DNA of 35,040 nt from CADEED01 sp039930985 (GCA_039930985.1 JBDTSV010000138.1:1-35040), one strand, 5' to 3'. Counted from the stretch's first letter, positions 25,604 through 33,886 are shown. The notes: a model not told the origin generated them from the letters alone. Made by a program: numbers and translations.

Positions 25604-27832
25604 GTGAGAGGGAATCGACTGGTCTTGTTGATCGCCATGGGATTGGCGGCGGTGCCGGCGGCGGCGGTTGAGATTAACGGGAAGATCGACCCCGACGAAT
25701 GGCAGGGGGCCGAGCACGTCACCGACTTTCGCAAGACCGAACCTTTGAACGGCGAGCCGGCGACGCTTCCCACCGAAGCGTGGATTCTCGCCACCCCCGA
25801 GGGCCTCGCGGTGGCGTTCCGCAATGCGCAGCCACCCGAAGTGACGCGAACACTGCAGCGCGTACGCCGGGACTTCGATGACCAGGTCGACCGCATCGCC
25901 GTCATGGTCGATTTCGACAACGACCATCGCACCGGCTACTGCTTCACGCTGAGCTCCACCGACGATATCTACGACGCCGTCATCAGCAATGAATCGGATT
26001 TCAATTCCGACTGGGATGGCAACTGGCGACACGCCGTGGCTTCCGACGAAACCGGCTGGACCGCCGAAATCCTGATCCCCTGGTACATCGCCTCGATGCG
26101 CGACGCCAAGGGCGAAAAGCGCACGCTGCGCATCTTCCTGACCCGGGTGATCGGCAGTACCGGTGAGCGCGATGCGTGGCCACTCGCGAGCCTCGAACGG
26201 CCGCGTTTTCTCTCCGACTTCGCCGAGATCGAGGTGGCGAATCACAGCCAGTCGCTGCTCGCGGTGACGCCGTATGCCTCGGGCATCTACGACAACGTCA
26301 GCAAGGGCAGTGACGCGGACGCGGGCGTCGATGTGTTCTGGAAGCCGAACGGACAACTGCAGCTCACCGCCACCGTGAACCCGGACTTCGGCCAGGTGGA
26401 GAGCGACGATCTGGTGGTGAACTTCGACGCCACCGAAACCTTCATCAGCGACAAGCGCCCGTTCTTCACCGAGAACCAGGGCATATTCGAATTCACGACG
26501 CCGTCCGACTTCAGTCAGCTGCTGTACACGCGCCGTGTTGGCGGCCCGGCCGACGACGGCGATGGGTCGGGCGACATCACCGCGGCGCTCAAGCTCAATG
26601 GCAGCTTCGGCAACGTCAAGTACGGTCTTTTCGCCGCGGACGAGGCCGGTGACGCCGGCAGGACTTTCGCCGCGCTGCGCGGCGCGCGCGATTTCAGCAC
26701 GCAGAACCTGGGTTGGATGATCACCGACGTCAAGCGCCCGTACCTCGATCGCGAAGCCACCGTTCTCGGCATCGATCACAACTGGCGGCCCACCGCGCGC
26801 TGGAACGTGCGCACGCGTTTGATCGGAACCAGCATCGATCAGGCCGGAGCAACCACGCGCGATTCGGGCGCCACGGTGTGGGCCGACTACGAGATGAACC
26901 ACGGCTGGCGTCAGCAATACATGGCCATGCACTTCGGCGACGAGATGCAGATCAACGATGCCGGCTATCTGGCGCGCAACAACTCGAACTACGCGCACTA
27001 CCAGGTGAATCGCCGCTTCACCGAGCTGCCGGCAAGCTCGCGCTACGCCTCCAAGGACTGGCGCTGGAGAATTTCCACCACCACCAACGATCACGGTGTT
27101 CTGCTCAATCGGCAGTTCCGCATGAGTCGCGAGAGCAAGTTGCGCAACGGGTCCTACGAATTCGCGCAGATCAATGTGAACAGCGCGCGCACCGACGACC
27201 TGGTCATGCGCGGTCATGGGCTCATCGATCTACCGCCCAATTTCAACTCGCACTACGAATATCAGCGACCGCGCAAGGGTCGTTGGGCGTACAACGTGGA
27301 GGCGGAAATCTACAGCGGCGGCATCGACGGCAATGACCGGCTCGGGTACTGGACCGAGTTCAAGCCGAGCTACTTCGTCAGCGACGCGCTCAACATCTAT
27401 GTGGGTGTGAACGCGAGCCGCACTCCCTCCTGGACGGTCTGGCAGCACGACAATCTGTTCGGCAGCTTCGACAACCACGAGCTCGACTTCAACGCCGGCC
27501 TCAACTGGAACATCGGCAGCAAGCAGGAGCTTCGCGTCAAGCTGCAGTCGATTGCCATCGATGCGCGCCTGCGGCAGGCCTATCTAGCCAGCGCCGAAGG
27601 CAGGGTCTCGCCGACCGACCAGCCGGTCGACGACTTCACCGTGCGCAATCTCGGCTTCCAGATTCGCTATCGCTTCGAGCTCGCGCCGCTCTCGTATCTT
27701 TACGTGGTCTACGGCCGCGGCGGCTACGTTCGTGACGACACGCAGGAGAGCACCGGCCGCCTGCTGGCCGACAGCTTCTCCCTGCGCGATGACGAACAGC
27801 TGCTTGTCAAGATGAGTTATCGCTTCGAGTAG
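25604..27832 (+). CDS. DUF5916 outer-membrane beta-barrel protein with N-terminal CBM9/DOMON-like domain, 742 aa
   Basis: An exported protein with signal peptide 1-21. Residues about 22-200 form a beta-sandwich of the carbohydrate-binding (CBM9/DOMON-like) type, starting INGKIDPDEWQGA. The motif TVNPDFGQVESDDLVVNFDATETFISDKRPFFTENQGIF near residues 263-300 is the hallmark of DUF5916. The remainder alternates polar and hydrophobic residues as in a beta-barrel and ends LLVKMSYRFE, an outer-membrane insertion-type terminal Phe region. The ligand is unknown. The start is GTG at 25604, preceded by GGGAGCGCTGCGA. No TonB box or partner transporter is seen nearby. Confidence 0.92.
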   Translation: MRGNRLVLLIAMGLAAVPAAAVEINGKIDPDEWQGAEHVTDFRKTEPLNGEPATLPTEAWILATPEGLAVAFRNAQPPEVTRTLQRVRRDFDDQVDRIAVMVDFDNDHRTGYCFTLSSTDDIYDAVISNESDFNSDWDGNWRHAVASDETGWTAEILIPWYIASMRDAKGEKRTLRIFLTRVIGSTGERDAWPLASLERPRFLSDFAEIEVANHSQSLLAVTPYASGIYDNVSKGSDADAGVDVFWKPNGQLQLTATVNPDFGQVESDDLVVNFDATETFISDKRPFFTENQGIFEFTTPSDFSQLLYTRRVGGPADDGDGSGDITAALKLNGSFGNVKYGLFAADEAGDAGRTFAALRGARDFSTQNLGWMITDVKRPYLDREATVLGIDHNWRPTARWNVRTRLIGTSIDQAGATTRDSGATVWADYEMNHGWRQQYMAMHFGDEMQINDAGYLARNNSNYAHYQVNRRFTELPASSRYASKDWRWRISTTTNDHGVLLNRQFRMSRESKLRNGSYEFAQINVNSARTDDLVMRGHGLIDLPPNFNSHYEYQRPRKGRWAYNVEAEIYSGGIDGNDRLGYWTEFKPSYFVSDALNIYVGVNASRTPSWTVWQHDNLFGSFDNHELDFNAGLNWNIGSKQELRVKLQSIAIDARLRQAYLASAEGRVSPTDQPVDDFTVRNLGFQIRYRFELAPLSYLYVVYGRGGYVRDDTQESTGRLLADSFSLRDDEQLLVKMSYRFE

Positions 27833-27851
27833 GTGATTGGCGACATCGCTG

Positions 27852-27891
27852 ATTTGCCGGCAAATGGCGACGCGCCTCAGCAGGCAAGTCC
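27852..27891. repeat. REP-like palindromic element, copy 3 (diverged)
   Basis: The 14-base perfect palindrome ATTTGCCGGCAAAT (27852-27865) is followed by a GACGCGCCT-CAGC-AGGCAAGTC imperfect hairpin. The latter shares GACGCGCCTC..CAGG.A.GTCC with the tail of copy 2. It lies 19 bases after the DUF5916 stop. Confidence 0.5.
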
Positions 27892-28024
27892 CCGGTTCCC
27901 CGTTTCTAACTACCAATACCTCTAAAGAGGTAGACGCGCTCTCCCGAATGATCATCGGACTGCAACCTGTCGCGTGGTACCTTGCACGCGTTGTCCATAA
28001 GGTCAAAGTCACTCAAGGAAAATG

Positions 28025-28219
28025 ATGTCTCAGTCGAATCTCGCCACCCGTTTTGAGGCTTCTGTTCCTGATCTGCTGTCCGAGCCCGCGCGCCCGAAAC
28101 TTCAGGTCATCACGAACAGCGAGCCTCTCGAGGTGCGCAATGTCCGTCCGCGGACGTCGCTTGAATTCCGTGCCATCGTCATTCGCGATCACGGTTTCCG
28201 GATCTTCCGCGTTTATTGA
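28025..28219 (+). CDS. Small hypothetical protein, 64 aa
   Basis: I do not recognise it. Two adjacent ATGs (28022 and 28025) follow AAGGAAA; the second has the better spacing of 7 bases from AAGGA. The product is soluble, without cysteines or membrane segment: an acidic-neutral first half (SVPDLLSEP) and a basic C-terminal half ending in alternating Arg/hydrophobic residues and a terminal RIFRVY, which looks like a beta hairpin. It is convergent with the membrane protein gene at 28271-28975. Confidence 0.55.
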   Translation: MSQSNLATRFEASVPDLLSEPARPKLQVITNSEPLEVRNVRPRTSLEFRAIVIRDHGFRIFRVY

Positions 28220-28270
28220 TTGTTTGAAACGAGCACCGCCTTCGATCGCATACGCGACGAAGTGCGGCTG

Positions 28271-28975
28271 CTAACTATGTTGATCGTTGTCTTCGTCCGC
28301 GGCCATGCCGCCGACGCCAGCACCCAAGCCCATTCCCATCCCCATGCCGGCACCTGCGCCCATGTCGGCGCCGGCACCTTTGCCACCCTTCGCGCCTTCA
28401 GCGCCGCCGCCTTCACCTTTCTTTCCGCCACTGATGGCGCCAGGTCGTGCCGGGCCCTGTTTCGGAATCGCCACCGTTGTCGCGATCGGTTCGAGGTCGA
28501 GCACCAAACGGATGAAGTTTCGCAGCGACACCACGAGATCCGCGGTGTGCACGGGCCGGCCGGCGGCAAGATCGGTGGCCGCCTGTGCAGCCAGCCGCAC
28601 CTGTTCTTCCGTGCCTAACAGGATGATGTCCGAGAGCGCCGCCTCGACCGTGTCGCGGATGCGGCGCGAGCGGTCGGAGCTGGTGGAGTCCGCCGCCGCC
28701 TGCACCTCGGGAGGTTCGAGTTCCATCTTGCGCCGCAGGTCTCGCAGGTGAGTCGGATCGACGGCAAGGTCGCCCGTGAACGAACCGCCCAGCGTCTTGT
28801 ACGCGGCGATCAGCGTGCGCAGTCGCTCATTGATCTGGCGGTTCTCGCGCTCGCGACGTTGCTGCACGGTCTGCATCACGAGCAGTCGGATGCCGACGCC
28901 GAGCAGCGTGATGATGGCGAGAGCGAGCAGCGACGACACGATGCCCTGCCACGAGCTGAAATCCAGATTGCGCAT
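28271..28975 (-). CDS. Membrane-anchored protein with Gly/Met-rich C-terminus, 234 aa
   Basis: The family is not known to me by name. It has one N-terminal membrane segment (about 11-33, IVSSLLALAIITLLGVGIRLLVM) and then a strongly charged helix QQRRERENRQINERLRTLIAAYKTLGGSF. A helical region follows to about residue 165, containing TVEAALSDIILLGTEEQVRLAAQAATDLAAGRPVHTADLVVSLRNFIR. The last 55 residues are low complexity, Gly/Ala/Lys-rich and then repeats of Met-Gly (MGMGMGLGAG), ending acidic (DEDNDQHS). The well-formed N-terminal three-quarters looks conserved; the tail is likely disordered. Confidence 0.75.
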   Translation of the reverse strand: MRNLDFSSWQGIVSSLLALAIITLLGVGIRLLVMQTVQQRRERENRQINERLRTLIAAYKTLGGSFTGDLAVDPTHLRDLRRKMELEPPEVQAAADSTSSDRSRRIRDTVEAALSDIILLGTEEQVRLAAQAATDLAAGRPVHTADLVVSLRNFIRLVLDLEPIATTVAIPKQGPARPGAISGGKKGEGGGAEGAKGGKGAGADMGAGAGMGMGMGLGAGVGGMAADEDNDQHS

Positions 28976-29034
28976 GCGCGCAGGTTACGGGCGTCCGACG
29001 CAGGGCGGCGTAGGCCGAGGTAACATCCGCTCCC

Positions 29035-29178
29035 ATGAACAGCGTTTACGGGCTTGCGTTGGTTGTGTTGGGACTCGCGGCGACCACCGCGGCCTCCACC
29101 GTTTCTCCGGGCGGCAAGAAGACGAGCCGAGCGCTTCGCTGTTCATGCAAGTCCAGTTTAGAGGTCAGGCGGCGCTGA
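29035..29178 (+). CDS. Possible small exported protein, 47 aa
   Basis: The frame begins MNSVYGLALVVLGLAATTAAS, a good Sec signal peptide, and continues with about 26 mostly basic residues (KKTSRALRC, SCKSSLEVRRR) to the TGA at 29176. TAACAT lies 8 bases before the ATG, similar to other possible leaderless starts. It overlaps the DUF2182 stop by 14 bases in convergent direction. It is either a small exported protein or the start of a decayed gene. Confidence 0.35.
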   Translation: MNSVYGLALVVLGLAATTAASTVSPGGKKTSRALRCSCKSSLEVRRR

Positions 29179-29950
29179 TTACCGCCTGCACCAGCAAAAG
29201 AAGTCCGATGACGACCATGAATGCGCCGATAGCTCGCGCGACGCGTTCGCCCGCTGGCGCGAGCCGTTCGGCGGTGACAGCTGCCGTAACGACGGCCATC
29301 GCGCGCAGGTCCATGACGCCGATGACTAGCAGCATCGCGGTCTGGCCCAGACAGCAGCGCACGCAATCAGCGCCGAGGTTGATTCCATGTCGCCAGGCGG
29401 TGGCGGCATTCGGCGCCAGATGACGTGGAGCGCTCCGGCAGCAGGCCAATTGGCGCGCCTTCCACGCCGTGAACTGCAGCGCTCCGGCGAGCAGAATGAC
29501 GACGGCGGCTGCGGGCGGAACTGCTCGGGATATCGCCGGCAGGCGCATGGTGGCGGAGGCCAGCGCCAGACCGAGTGGATAGGCCGCGAGACCCGTCGCG
29601 GTCCACACCAGAAAATACGACGCGGCGACGAGCGCCGTCAGCCGCCCGAGCCGGGCCGCGTCTGCACCACCCACGGCCTGTCGGTAGCGCCGGAGCATGG
29701 GCAGCAGTGATGGCAGCATCATCGCCACCATCATGGCGAGCCACATGCCGAGGAAAGCGGCGGTGGCACCGGGCCAGGACTGGCCGGGCATTCGCATCCA
29801 CGCCATGGACATGGTCCAGCCGCCGGGCATCTCCATGCCGTCCGTCGACGACATGGAGGCGCACCAGACCACCGTGACCGCAGCGCTGCCCGCGAACATC
29901 AGTGTCGAGACACCCAGGAACGTGCGGTCCACAGTTCTTTCGGCAAACAT
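29165..29950 (-). CDS. DUF2182 membrane protein, 261 aa
   Basis: An inner-membrane protein with about six membrane helices and the DUF2182 features: a Met-rich first loop (MEMPGGWTMSMAWMRMPGQSW), the helix MWLAMMVAMMLPSLLPMLRRYRQ, and the cysteine-containing motif GADCVRCCLGQTAMLLVIGVMDLRAMAVV. The Met and Cys residues suggest metal (copper) handling, but this is inference. It follows the DUF899 gene by 3 bases in one operon; the pair often occurs together in bacteria. There is a CC near residue 170 as well. Confidence 0.9.
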   Translation of the reverse strand: MFAERTVDRTFLGVSTLMFAGSAAVTVVWCASMSSTDGMEMPGGWTMSMAWMRMPGQSWPGATAAFLGMWLAMMVAMMLPSLLPMLRRYRQAVGGADAARLGRLTALVAASYFLVWTATGLAAYPLGLALASATMRLPAISRAVPPAAAVVILLAGALQFTAWKARQLACCRSAPRHLAPNAATAWRHGINLGADCVRCCLGQTAMLLVIGVMDLRAMAVVTAAVTAERLAPAGERVARAIGAFMVVIGLLLLVQAVISAA

Positions 29951-29953
29951 GGC

Positions 29954-30730
29954 TCAGGCCTTGGCCTGGCTCGGCGCGTATTCGTCATGGCGTTTCCACC
30001 AGGGGCCGGTCTCGTTGCGTCCCATCGGGGCGCGGTCCAGCCACTGGTAAGAACCCCACAGACCATCCAGCCCGCGCGCATAGGTCGAGTAGGCGTGATA
30101 GATGACGCCGTTCTCGAGCACGAACGTGCTCATGCCCGGCCGATCGCGCGTGTAGGTAGGCGCGTCGGTGCCGCAGGTGGCCGCGAACTGCTGCACGGGT
30201 TCGGGCCAGTGGGTGGACGCGTCCATCGCGTGACCGCCGCGGTTGAAGTTGTATTCGATACTGCCGGCGCGCTGCTGTTCTTCGGTGAACGAGATGTTGA
30301 AGTCGAAGTTGAAATCCGAGCCATCGGAGGAGGCCCATGGAAACGTCCAGCCCATGCGACGCTTGTACGCCTGCAATTGCGGCAGCGGCGCGCGCGACAC
30401 CGCCGACAACGCCACATCGTGGTTCGCCAGGTGCACGGCAATGCCTTCGAACCCGTCGGCGATCATCGAGCAGGAAGGGCACCCCGCCTTGTAGTCGGGC
30501 CCAAACATGAAGTGATAGACGAGGAGTTGCGAACGGCCGCGAAACAGATCCTTGAGCGACGCTGCGCCGTCTTCGGTCTCGAACCGGTACTCCTTATTTA
30601 TGTGTACCCAGGGCAGCGCCTGTCGCCGCTGGGCCAGATCGTCGCTTTGGCGCGTCAGTTCCTTTTCCGCCTTGAGCAGGTCGATGCGCGCGGCCATCCA
30701 TTCCTGCCGGGTTCCAGTCTTGTGTGTCAT
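29954..30730 (-). CDS. DUF899 family thioredoxin-like protein, 258 aa
   Basis: A cytoplasmic protein of the DUF899 (thioredoxin-like) family. It opens with RQEWMAARIDLLKAEKELTRQSDDLAQRRQALPWV, then FETEDGAASLKDLFRGRSQLLVYHFMFGPDYKAGCPSCSMIADGF with the CPSC redox-type motif (Cys84, Cys87), and ends with VFENGVIYH-type strands and a GLWGSYQWLDRAPMGRNE motif. The ATG at 30730 has AAAGGAG nine bases upstream. It leads the operon with DUF2182. The chemistry is unknown; a peroxide- or thiol-linked role is plausible. A divergent regulator starts 98 bases away. Confidence 0.92.
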   Translation of the reverse strand: MTHKTGTRQEWMAARIDLLKAEKELTRQSDDLAQRRQALPWVHINKEYRFETEDGAASLKDLFRGRSQLLVYHFMFGPDYKAGCPSCSMIADGFEGIAVHLANHDVALSAVSRAPLPQLQAYKRRMGWTFPWASSDGSDFNFDFNISFTEEQQRAGSIEYNFNRGGHAMDASTHWPEPVQQFAATCGTDAPTYTRDRPGMSTFVLENGVIYHAYSTYARGLDGLWGSYQWLDRAPMGRNETGPWWKRHDEYAPSQAKA

Positions 30731-30828
30731 CGCGGATATCTCCTTTGTGAGGGTGGAGATACCTTAGGCTTCGCACACCTCGAGACGGGAGTGACAAGTT
30801 TGGCGGGATTTCCAAAGCCTGAGCCGCG

Positions 30829-32049
30829 ATGGATTCGCTGATCACTGCCGCGGCACGCGCGCTCGCGGCTGGCGATCCGCTCGGCGCCCTGAAACGCGTG
30901 GGCCTGCGCGACGATCCGCCGGCACTCGCGCTGCGTGGCATTGCAATGGCGCAGCTGGGCGATCTCGCGACAGCCAAAGTGCTGCTGCGCAAAGCCGCGC
31001 GCGCCTTCGGCGCGAAAGAGCCGGTGGCCCGCGCGCGCTGCGTTGTCGGTGAGGCGGAAGTGGCTTTCGCCGCGCGCGACCTGACCTGGCCCGCGAAGAC
31101 CCTCGATGCTGCCCGCGCCACGCTCGAAAAATACGGTGATCGCGCCAACGCGGCGCACGCGCGTTATCTGGAAATCCGCCGATTGCTGCTCATCGGCCGC
31201 ATGGACGAAGCCGAGCGCCTGCTCTCGAGGCTCGATCCTGCGTTGTTGCCGCCGGCGCTGCGCACCGCCCACGAACTTGGCATCGCCGGCATCGCCATGC
31301 GTCGGCTGCGTGCGAAGGAGGCCCGCGCGGCGCTCGCCCAGGCGATGCGCGCGGCGCGCGCGGCCCGCATTCCCGCGCTCACTGCCGAGGTCGAAAGCGC
31401 CGCGCGCTTGCTCGAAGCGCCCGCGGCGCGCCTGATCGCGAGCGGCAAGGTGCGGCCGCTGTCGCTCGATGACGTTGAAGCGCTACTGGCGACGAATGCC
31501 CTGGTCGTGGATGCGTGCCGCTATGCCGTGCGCGAACGAAAGACGCTGATCTCGCTCGCAACGCGCCCGGTATTGTTCGCGCTGGCACGTGAGCTCGGCG
31601 AAGCCTGGCCGAACGACGTGTCGCGCGACGCACTCATTGCGCGCGTGTTTCGCTTCAAGCGCGCCGACGAGACGCATCGTGTGCGGCTGCGCGTGGAGAT
31701 AGGACGGCTGCGCAAGCTTCTGCGTGCGCTTGCCGAGGTGCGCGCCACCGCGCAGGGGTTTGCGCTCGTGCCACGAAAAGCGCGCGAGGTCGTGGTGCTC
31801 GCGCAGCCAGTGGACGAAGAGCACGCCGCCGTGCTCGCGCTGCTCGCCGATGGCGAATCGTGGTCGAGTTCGGCGCTGAGCCTGGCGCTCGGCACCAGCC
31901 AGCGCGGCGTGCAAAGAGCGCTCGACAGCCTCGCGGCGGAAATGAAAGTGCAGGCCTGTGGCCGCGGCCGGGCACGCCGCTGGATGACGCCGCCGGTGCC
32001 CGGATTCGCGACCGCCTTGTTACTCCCGGCGCCGCTGCCGATTGACTAG
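30829..32049 (+). CDS. TPR-like/winged-helix transcriptional regulator, 406 aa
   Basis: Residues 1 to about 200 are helical repeats rich in Ala, Arg and Leu (TPR-like). From about 205 to 308 there is an OmpR/SARP-like winged helix region (ALIARVFRFKRADETHRVRLRVEIGRLRKLLRAL is the DNA-binding-helix part). A second winged-helix-like module follows at about 325-390 (LADGESWSSSALSLALGTSQRGVQRALDSLAAEMKVQACGRGRARRW). It is cytoplasmic. It is divergent from DUF899-DUF2182 and overlaps or abuts the beta-propeller gene downstream, so it is the likely regulator of one or both (inference). Confidence 0.8.
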   Translation: MDSLITAAARALAAGDPLGALKRVGLRDDPPALALRGIAMAQLGDLATAKVLLRKAARAFGAKEPVARARCVVGEAEVAFAARDLTWPAKTLDAARATLEKYGDRANAAHARYLEIRRLLLIGRMDEAERLLSRLDPALLPPALRTAHELGIAGIAMRRLRAKEARAALAQAMRAARAARIPALTAEVESAARLLEAPAARLIASGKVRPLSLDDVEALLATNALVVDACRYAVRERKTLISLATRPVLFALARELGEAWPNDVSRDALIARVFRFKRADETHRVRLRVEIGRLRKLLRALAEVRATAQGFALVPRKAREVVVLAQPVDEEHAAVLALLADGESWSSSALSLALGTSQRGVQRALDSLAAEMKVQACGRGRARRWMTPPVPGFATALLLPAPLPID

Positions 32050-32059
32050 GATGCAGCGC

Positions 32060-32701
32060 ATGGACAATTCAAAAGCAGACATCGTGCGCGAATACGGGCC
32101 TTTCGAGGGCGTCGAAAGCGTGGCTGGCGTCACCTTCGATGGCAAGAACGTGTGGTTCGCCTCGGGCGACAAGCTCAACGCGCTGGATCCGGCGAGCGGC
32201 AAGACCGTGCGGACAATCGACGTCGTCTCGCACGCGGGCACCGCGTTCGACGGCAAGCACCTGTACCAGATCGCCGAGAGCAAGATCCACAAGCTCGATC
32301 CGGCCACCGGCAAGGTGCTTGCGACCATTCCCGCGCCTGGCAATGGCGGCGATTCCGGCATGGCATGGGCCGAAGGTTCGCTGTGGGTGGGCGAGCATCG
32401 CGCCCGCAAGATTCACCAGATCGATCCGCAGACCGGCAAGGTCCTGCGAACGATCGAATCCAATCGCTTCGTCACCGGCGTGACCTGGGTAGATGGAGAG
32501 CTCTGGCACGCCACCTGGGAAAATGACGCCAGCGAACTGCGCCGCGTCGATCCGCAAACCGGCGAGGTTCGGGAAACCCTGGCGATGCCGACCGGGATCA
32601 ACGTATCGGGGCTCGAATCCGACGGCGCCGACAAGTTTTACTGCGGTGGCGGCAAGACCGGGAAGGTCCGCGCCGTACGCCGGCCGAAGCGAAAGGCCTG
32701 A
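32060..32701 (+). CDS. Glutamine cyclotransferase-like/PQQ-like beta-propeller protein, 213 aa
   Basis: The chain is built of repeating units of about 40 residues with the pattern V/T-FDGKNVWFASGD-KLNALDPASGKTVRTI, ...HKLDPATGKVLATI..., ...HQIDPQTGKVLRTI..., ...RRVDPQTGEVRETL, which form a beta-propeller of the glutaminyl cyclase/PQQ-repeat type. There is no signal peptide, so it is probably cytoplasmic. No catalytic residues are obvious. The start at ATG 32060 is preferred (TAGGAT seven bases upstream, inside the end of the regulator gene); ATG 32051 is possible. It ends 4 bases before the convergent NTF2-like gene. Confidence 0.85.
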   Translation: MDNSKADIVREYGPFEGVESVAGVTFDGKNVWFASGDKLNALDPASGKTVRTIDVVSHAGTAFDGKHLYQIAESKIHKLDPATGKVLATIPAPGNGGDSGMAWAEGSLWVGEHRARKIHQIDPQTGKVLRTIESNRFVTGVTWVDGELWHATWENDASELRRVDPQTGEVRETLAMPTGINVSGLESDGADKFYCGGGKTGKVRAVRRPKRKA

Positions 32702-32705
32702 GAAG

Positions 32706-33164
32706 CTAGTTCTGTTCCGGATAGTTGATGGTGCGGACGATCTTCCAGCCGGCCTTCGTCTGACGGAACACGTCGACGCTGCGAATTCGGGCCACCACTT
32801 CTTCCGGGCCGGAGCCGGTTTTCGAACGCTGCTCCCAGATTGAAACGACCACGGCAAGGCCCGCGCCGGCCTGAATTTCCTTGGGGATCGCCTTCCAGCG
32901 CGTGGGCGGCATGCGCGAAGCGAAGAAGGTGACATAGCTCGCCTTGAGCTCATCGTAAGTCTGGTCGCCTTCGCCCTGGGAGCTGTAAATCAGGCTTTTG
33001 TCGAAGACCGCCATGAGCTTGTCGGCGTTGTGGGCCTGATAGCCCGCTATCCACTGGTTGAAGATGGCACCAGCCTCGGTCAGCTTCAGAGGCTCGGCCG
33101 CCGAGGCTTCCGAAGTGGCGCCCATGAGCACTGCCAAGAGCACTCCCCAACCGAACTTCTTCAT
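32706..33164 (-). CDS. Exported NTF2-like (SnoaL/DUF4440 type) protein, 152 aa
   Basis: A 152-residue precursor with signal peptide (MKKFGWGVLLAVLMGATSEASA, cleavage about residue 22). The mature part follows the NTF2 pattern: a helix FNQWIAGYQAHNADKLMAVFD, strand LIYSSQGEGDQTYDELKASYVTFFASR, and C-terminal strands VVVSIWEQRS, RIRSVDVFRQTKAGWKIVRTINYP. The family includes enzymes and binding proteins with varied roles; none can be named. The ATG at 33164 follows GGGAGAATCGCG; the frame goes on to 33191 without support. Confidence 0.85.
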   Translation of the reverse strand: MKKFGWGVLLAVLMGATSEASAAEPLKLTEAGAIFNQWIAGYQAHNADKLMAVFDKSLIYSSQGEGDQTYDELKASYVTFFASRMPPTRWKAIPKEIQAGAGLAVVVSIWEQRSKTGSGPEEVVARIRSVDVFRQTKAGWKIVRTINYPEQN

Positions 33165-33320
33165 CGCGATTCTCCCTCTCAGTATGATCACGTCGCTAAC
33201 AGGGTATGTGTCACCAGAGGAAGAAATCTCTCACATCGGCACAGAAAATGCGTGCCTCCCGGCTTCGGGGAATGGCCGCCGTGCTGGCCCGATCTAGTGC
33301 CGCATCGGCGTGACTGAAAG

Positions 33321-33359
33321 CGCCCGCCATGCGGTGATCGAACCCCAACAGGGCGGGCG
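33321..33359 (-). terminator. Possible terminator of psiF-like gene
   Basis: CGCCCGCC (33321-33328) and GGCGGGCG (33352-33359) can pair in an 8-bp GC stem, 20 bases after the psiF stop in the minus direction. After the stem only CTTTCAG follows, so a Rho-independent terminator would be weak. Confidence 0.35.
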
Positions 33360-33379
33360 TTACTCCTGCAAGAGAGTGG

Positions 33380-33589
33380 TTACTTCGCCTTCGAGTCCGC
33401 CAGGCACTTCTTGACGAACGACTTGCGGGCGGCGCCGGCGAGCTTCTTGTTGTTTGCTTCGTCGCGGCAGTGATGGTCGGGCGCGGCGGCGGTGCTCGTC
33501 GTTTTCACGGTGGTCGCGGTGGCATCGGCAGCGACAGCGGAACCGGCGGCCAACAGGGAGGCGAGAGCGAGAGCTGAAATCAATTTCAC
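33380..33589 (-). CDS. PsiF repeat family protein, 69 aa
   Basis: A small exported protein. The signal peptide is KLISALALASLLAAGSAVAA (start GTG, read as Met). The mature part ends in one PsiF-type repeat: C-R-D-E-A-N-N-K-K-L-A-G-A-A-R-K-S-F-V-K-K-C-L with two cysteines some 20 residues apart. PsiF is a phosphate-starvation-inducible periplasmic protein in E. coli; its function is unknown. E. coli PsiF has more than one repeat, here there is only one. The GTG at 33589 has GAGGA 7 bases upstream. Confidence 0.8.
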   Translation of the reverse strand: MKLISALALASLLAAGSAVAADATATTVKTTSTAAAPDHHCRDEANNKKLAGAARKSFVKKCLADSKAK

Positions 33590-33697
33590 GGTGGAGTCCT
33601 CGGGAGATGCTGCTGTTGCACAGTGCATATGCAGCGTAGGCGCCACGTTAAGGTGCGCGCCGTGGCCGGGGCATGTCGCGAAGATTATTAATAGTTA

Positions 33698-33886
33698 ATG
33701 AAACGCACGCTGGCGGCCGCTGCGCTCGCTATTTCCCGCCATACCCGCGCCACACCCACTCGAGCGCCTGCGGCAGTGTCTGCGCGCGCACGCGCCCATC
33801 GCAGTGACCCGAGTCGAGCGCAAACGAATACTGGTAGTCGTAGCCTTTGTCTTTCAACACCTTCGCCATGCGGTGGTTGGCGATGA
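33698..33886 (+). pseudogene. Possible truncated gene start with orphan signal peptide
   Basis: ATG at 33698 gives MKRTLAAAALAIS, a perfect-looking signal peptide start, but then runs antisense into the 3' end of the esterase gene with a composition typical of a shadow frame. Just before it is the AT-rich ATTATTAATAGTTA, containing TATTAA six bases before the ATG. This looks like the promoter and first codons of a gene whose body was lost, but chance cannot be excluded. Confidence 0.25.

Noticed and set aside
25289..27217. 642-codon minus-strand frame
   Set aside because: Entirely antisense to folE end and the DUF5916 gene; Val/Arg/His-rich shadow translation with no domain.
33203..33310. 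35-codon plus-strand frame between NTF2-like and PsiF genes
   Set aside because: No ribosome binding site and no recognisable composition; likely chance.
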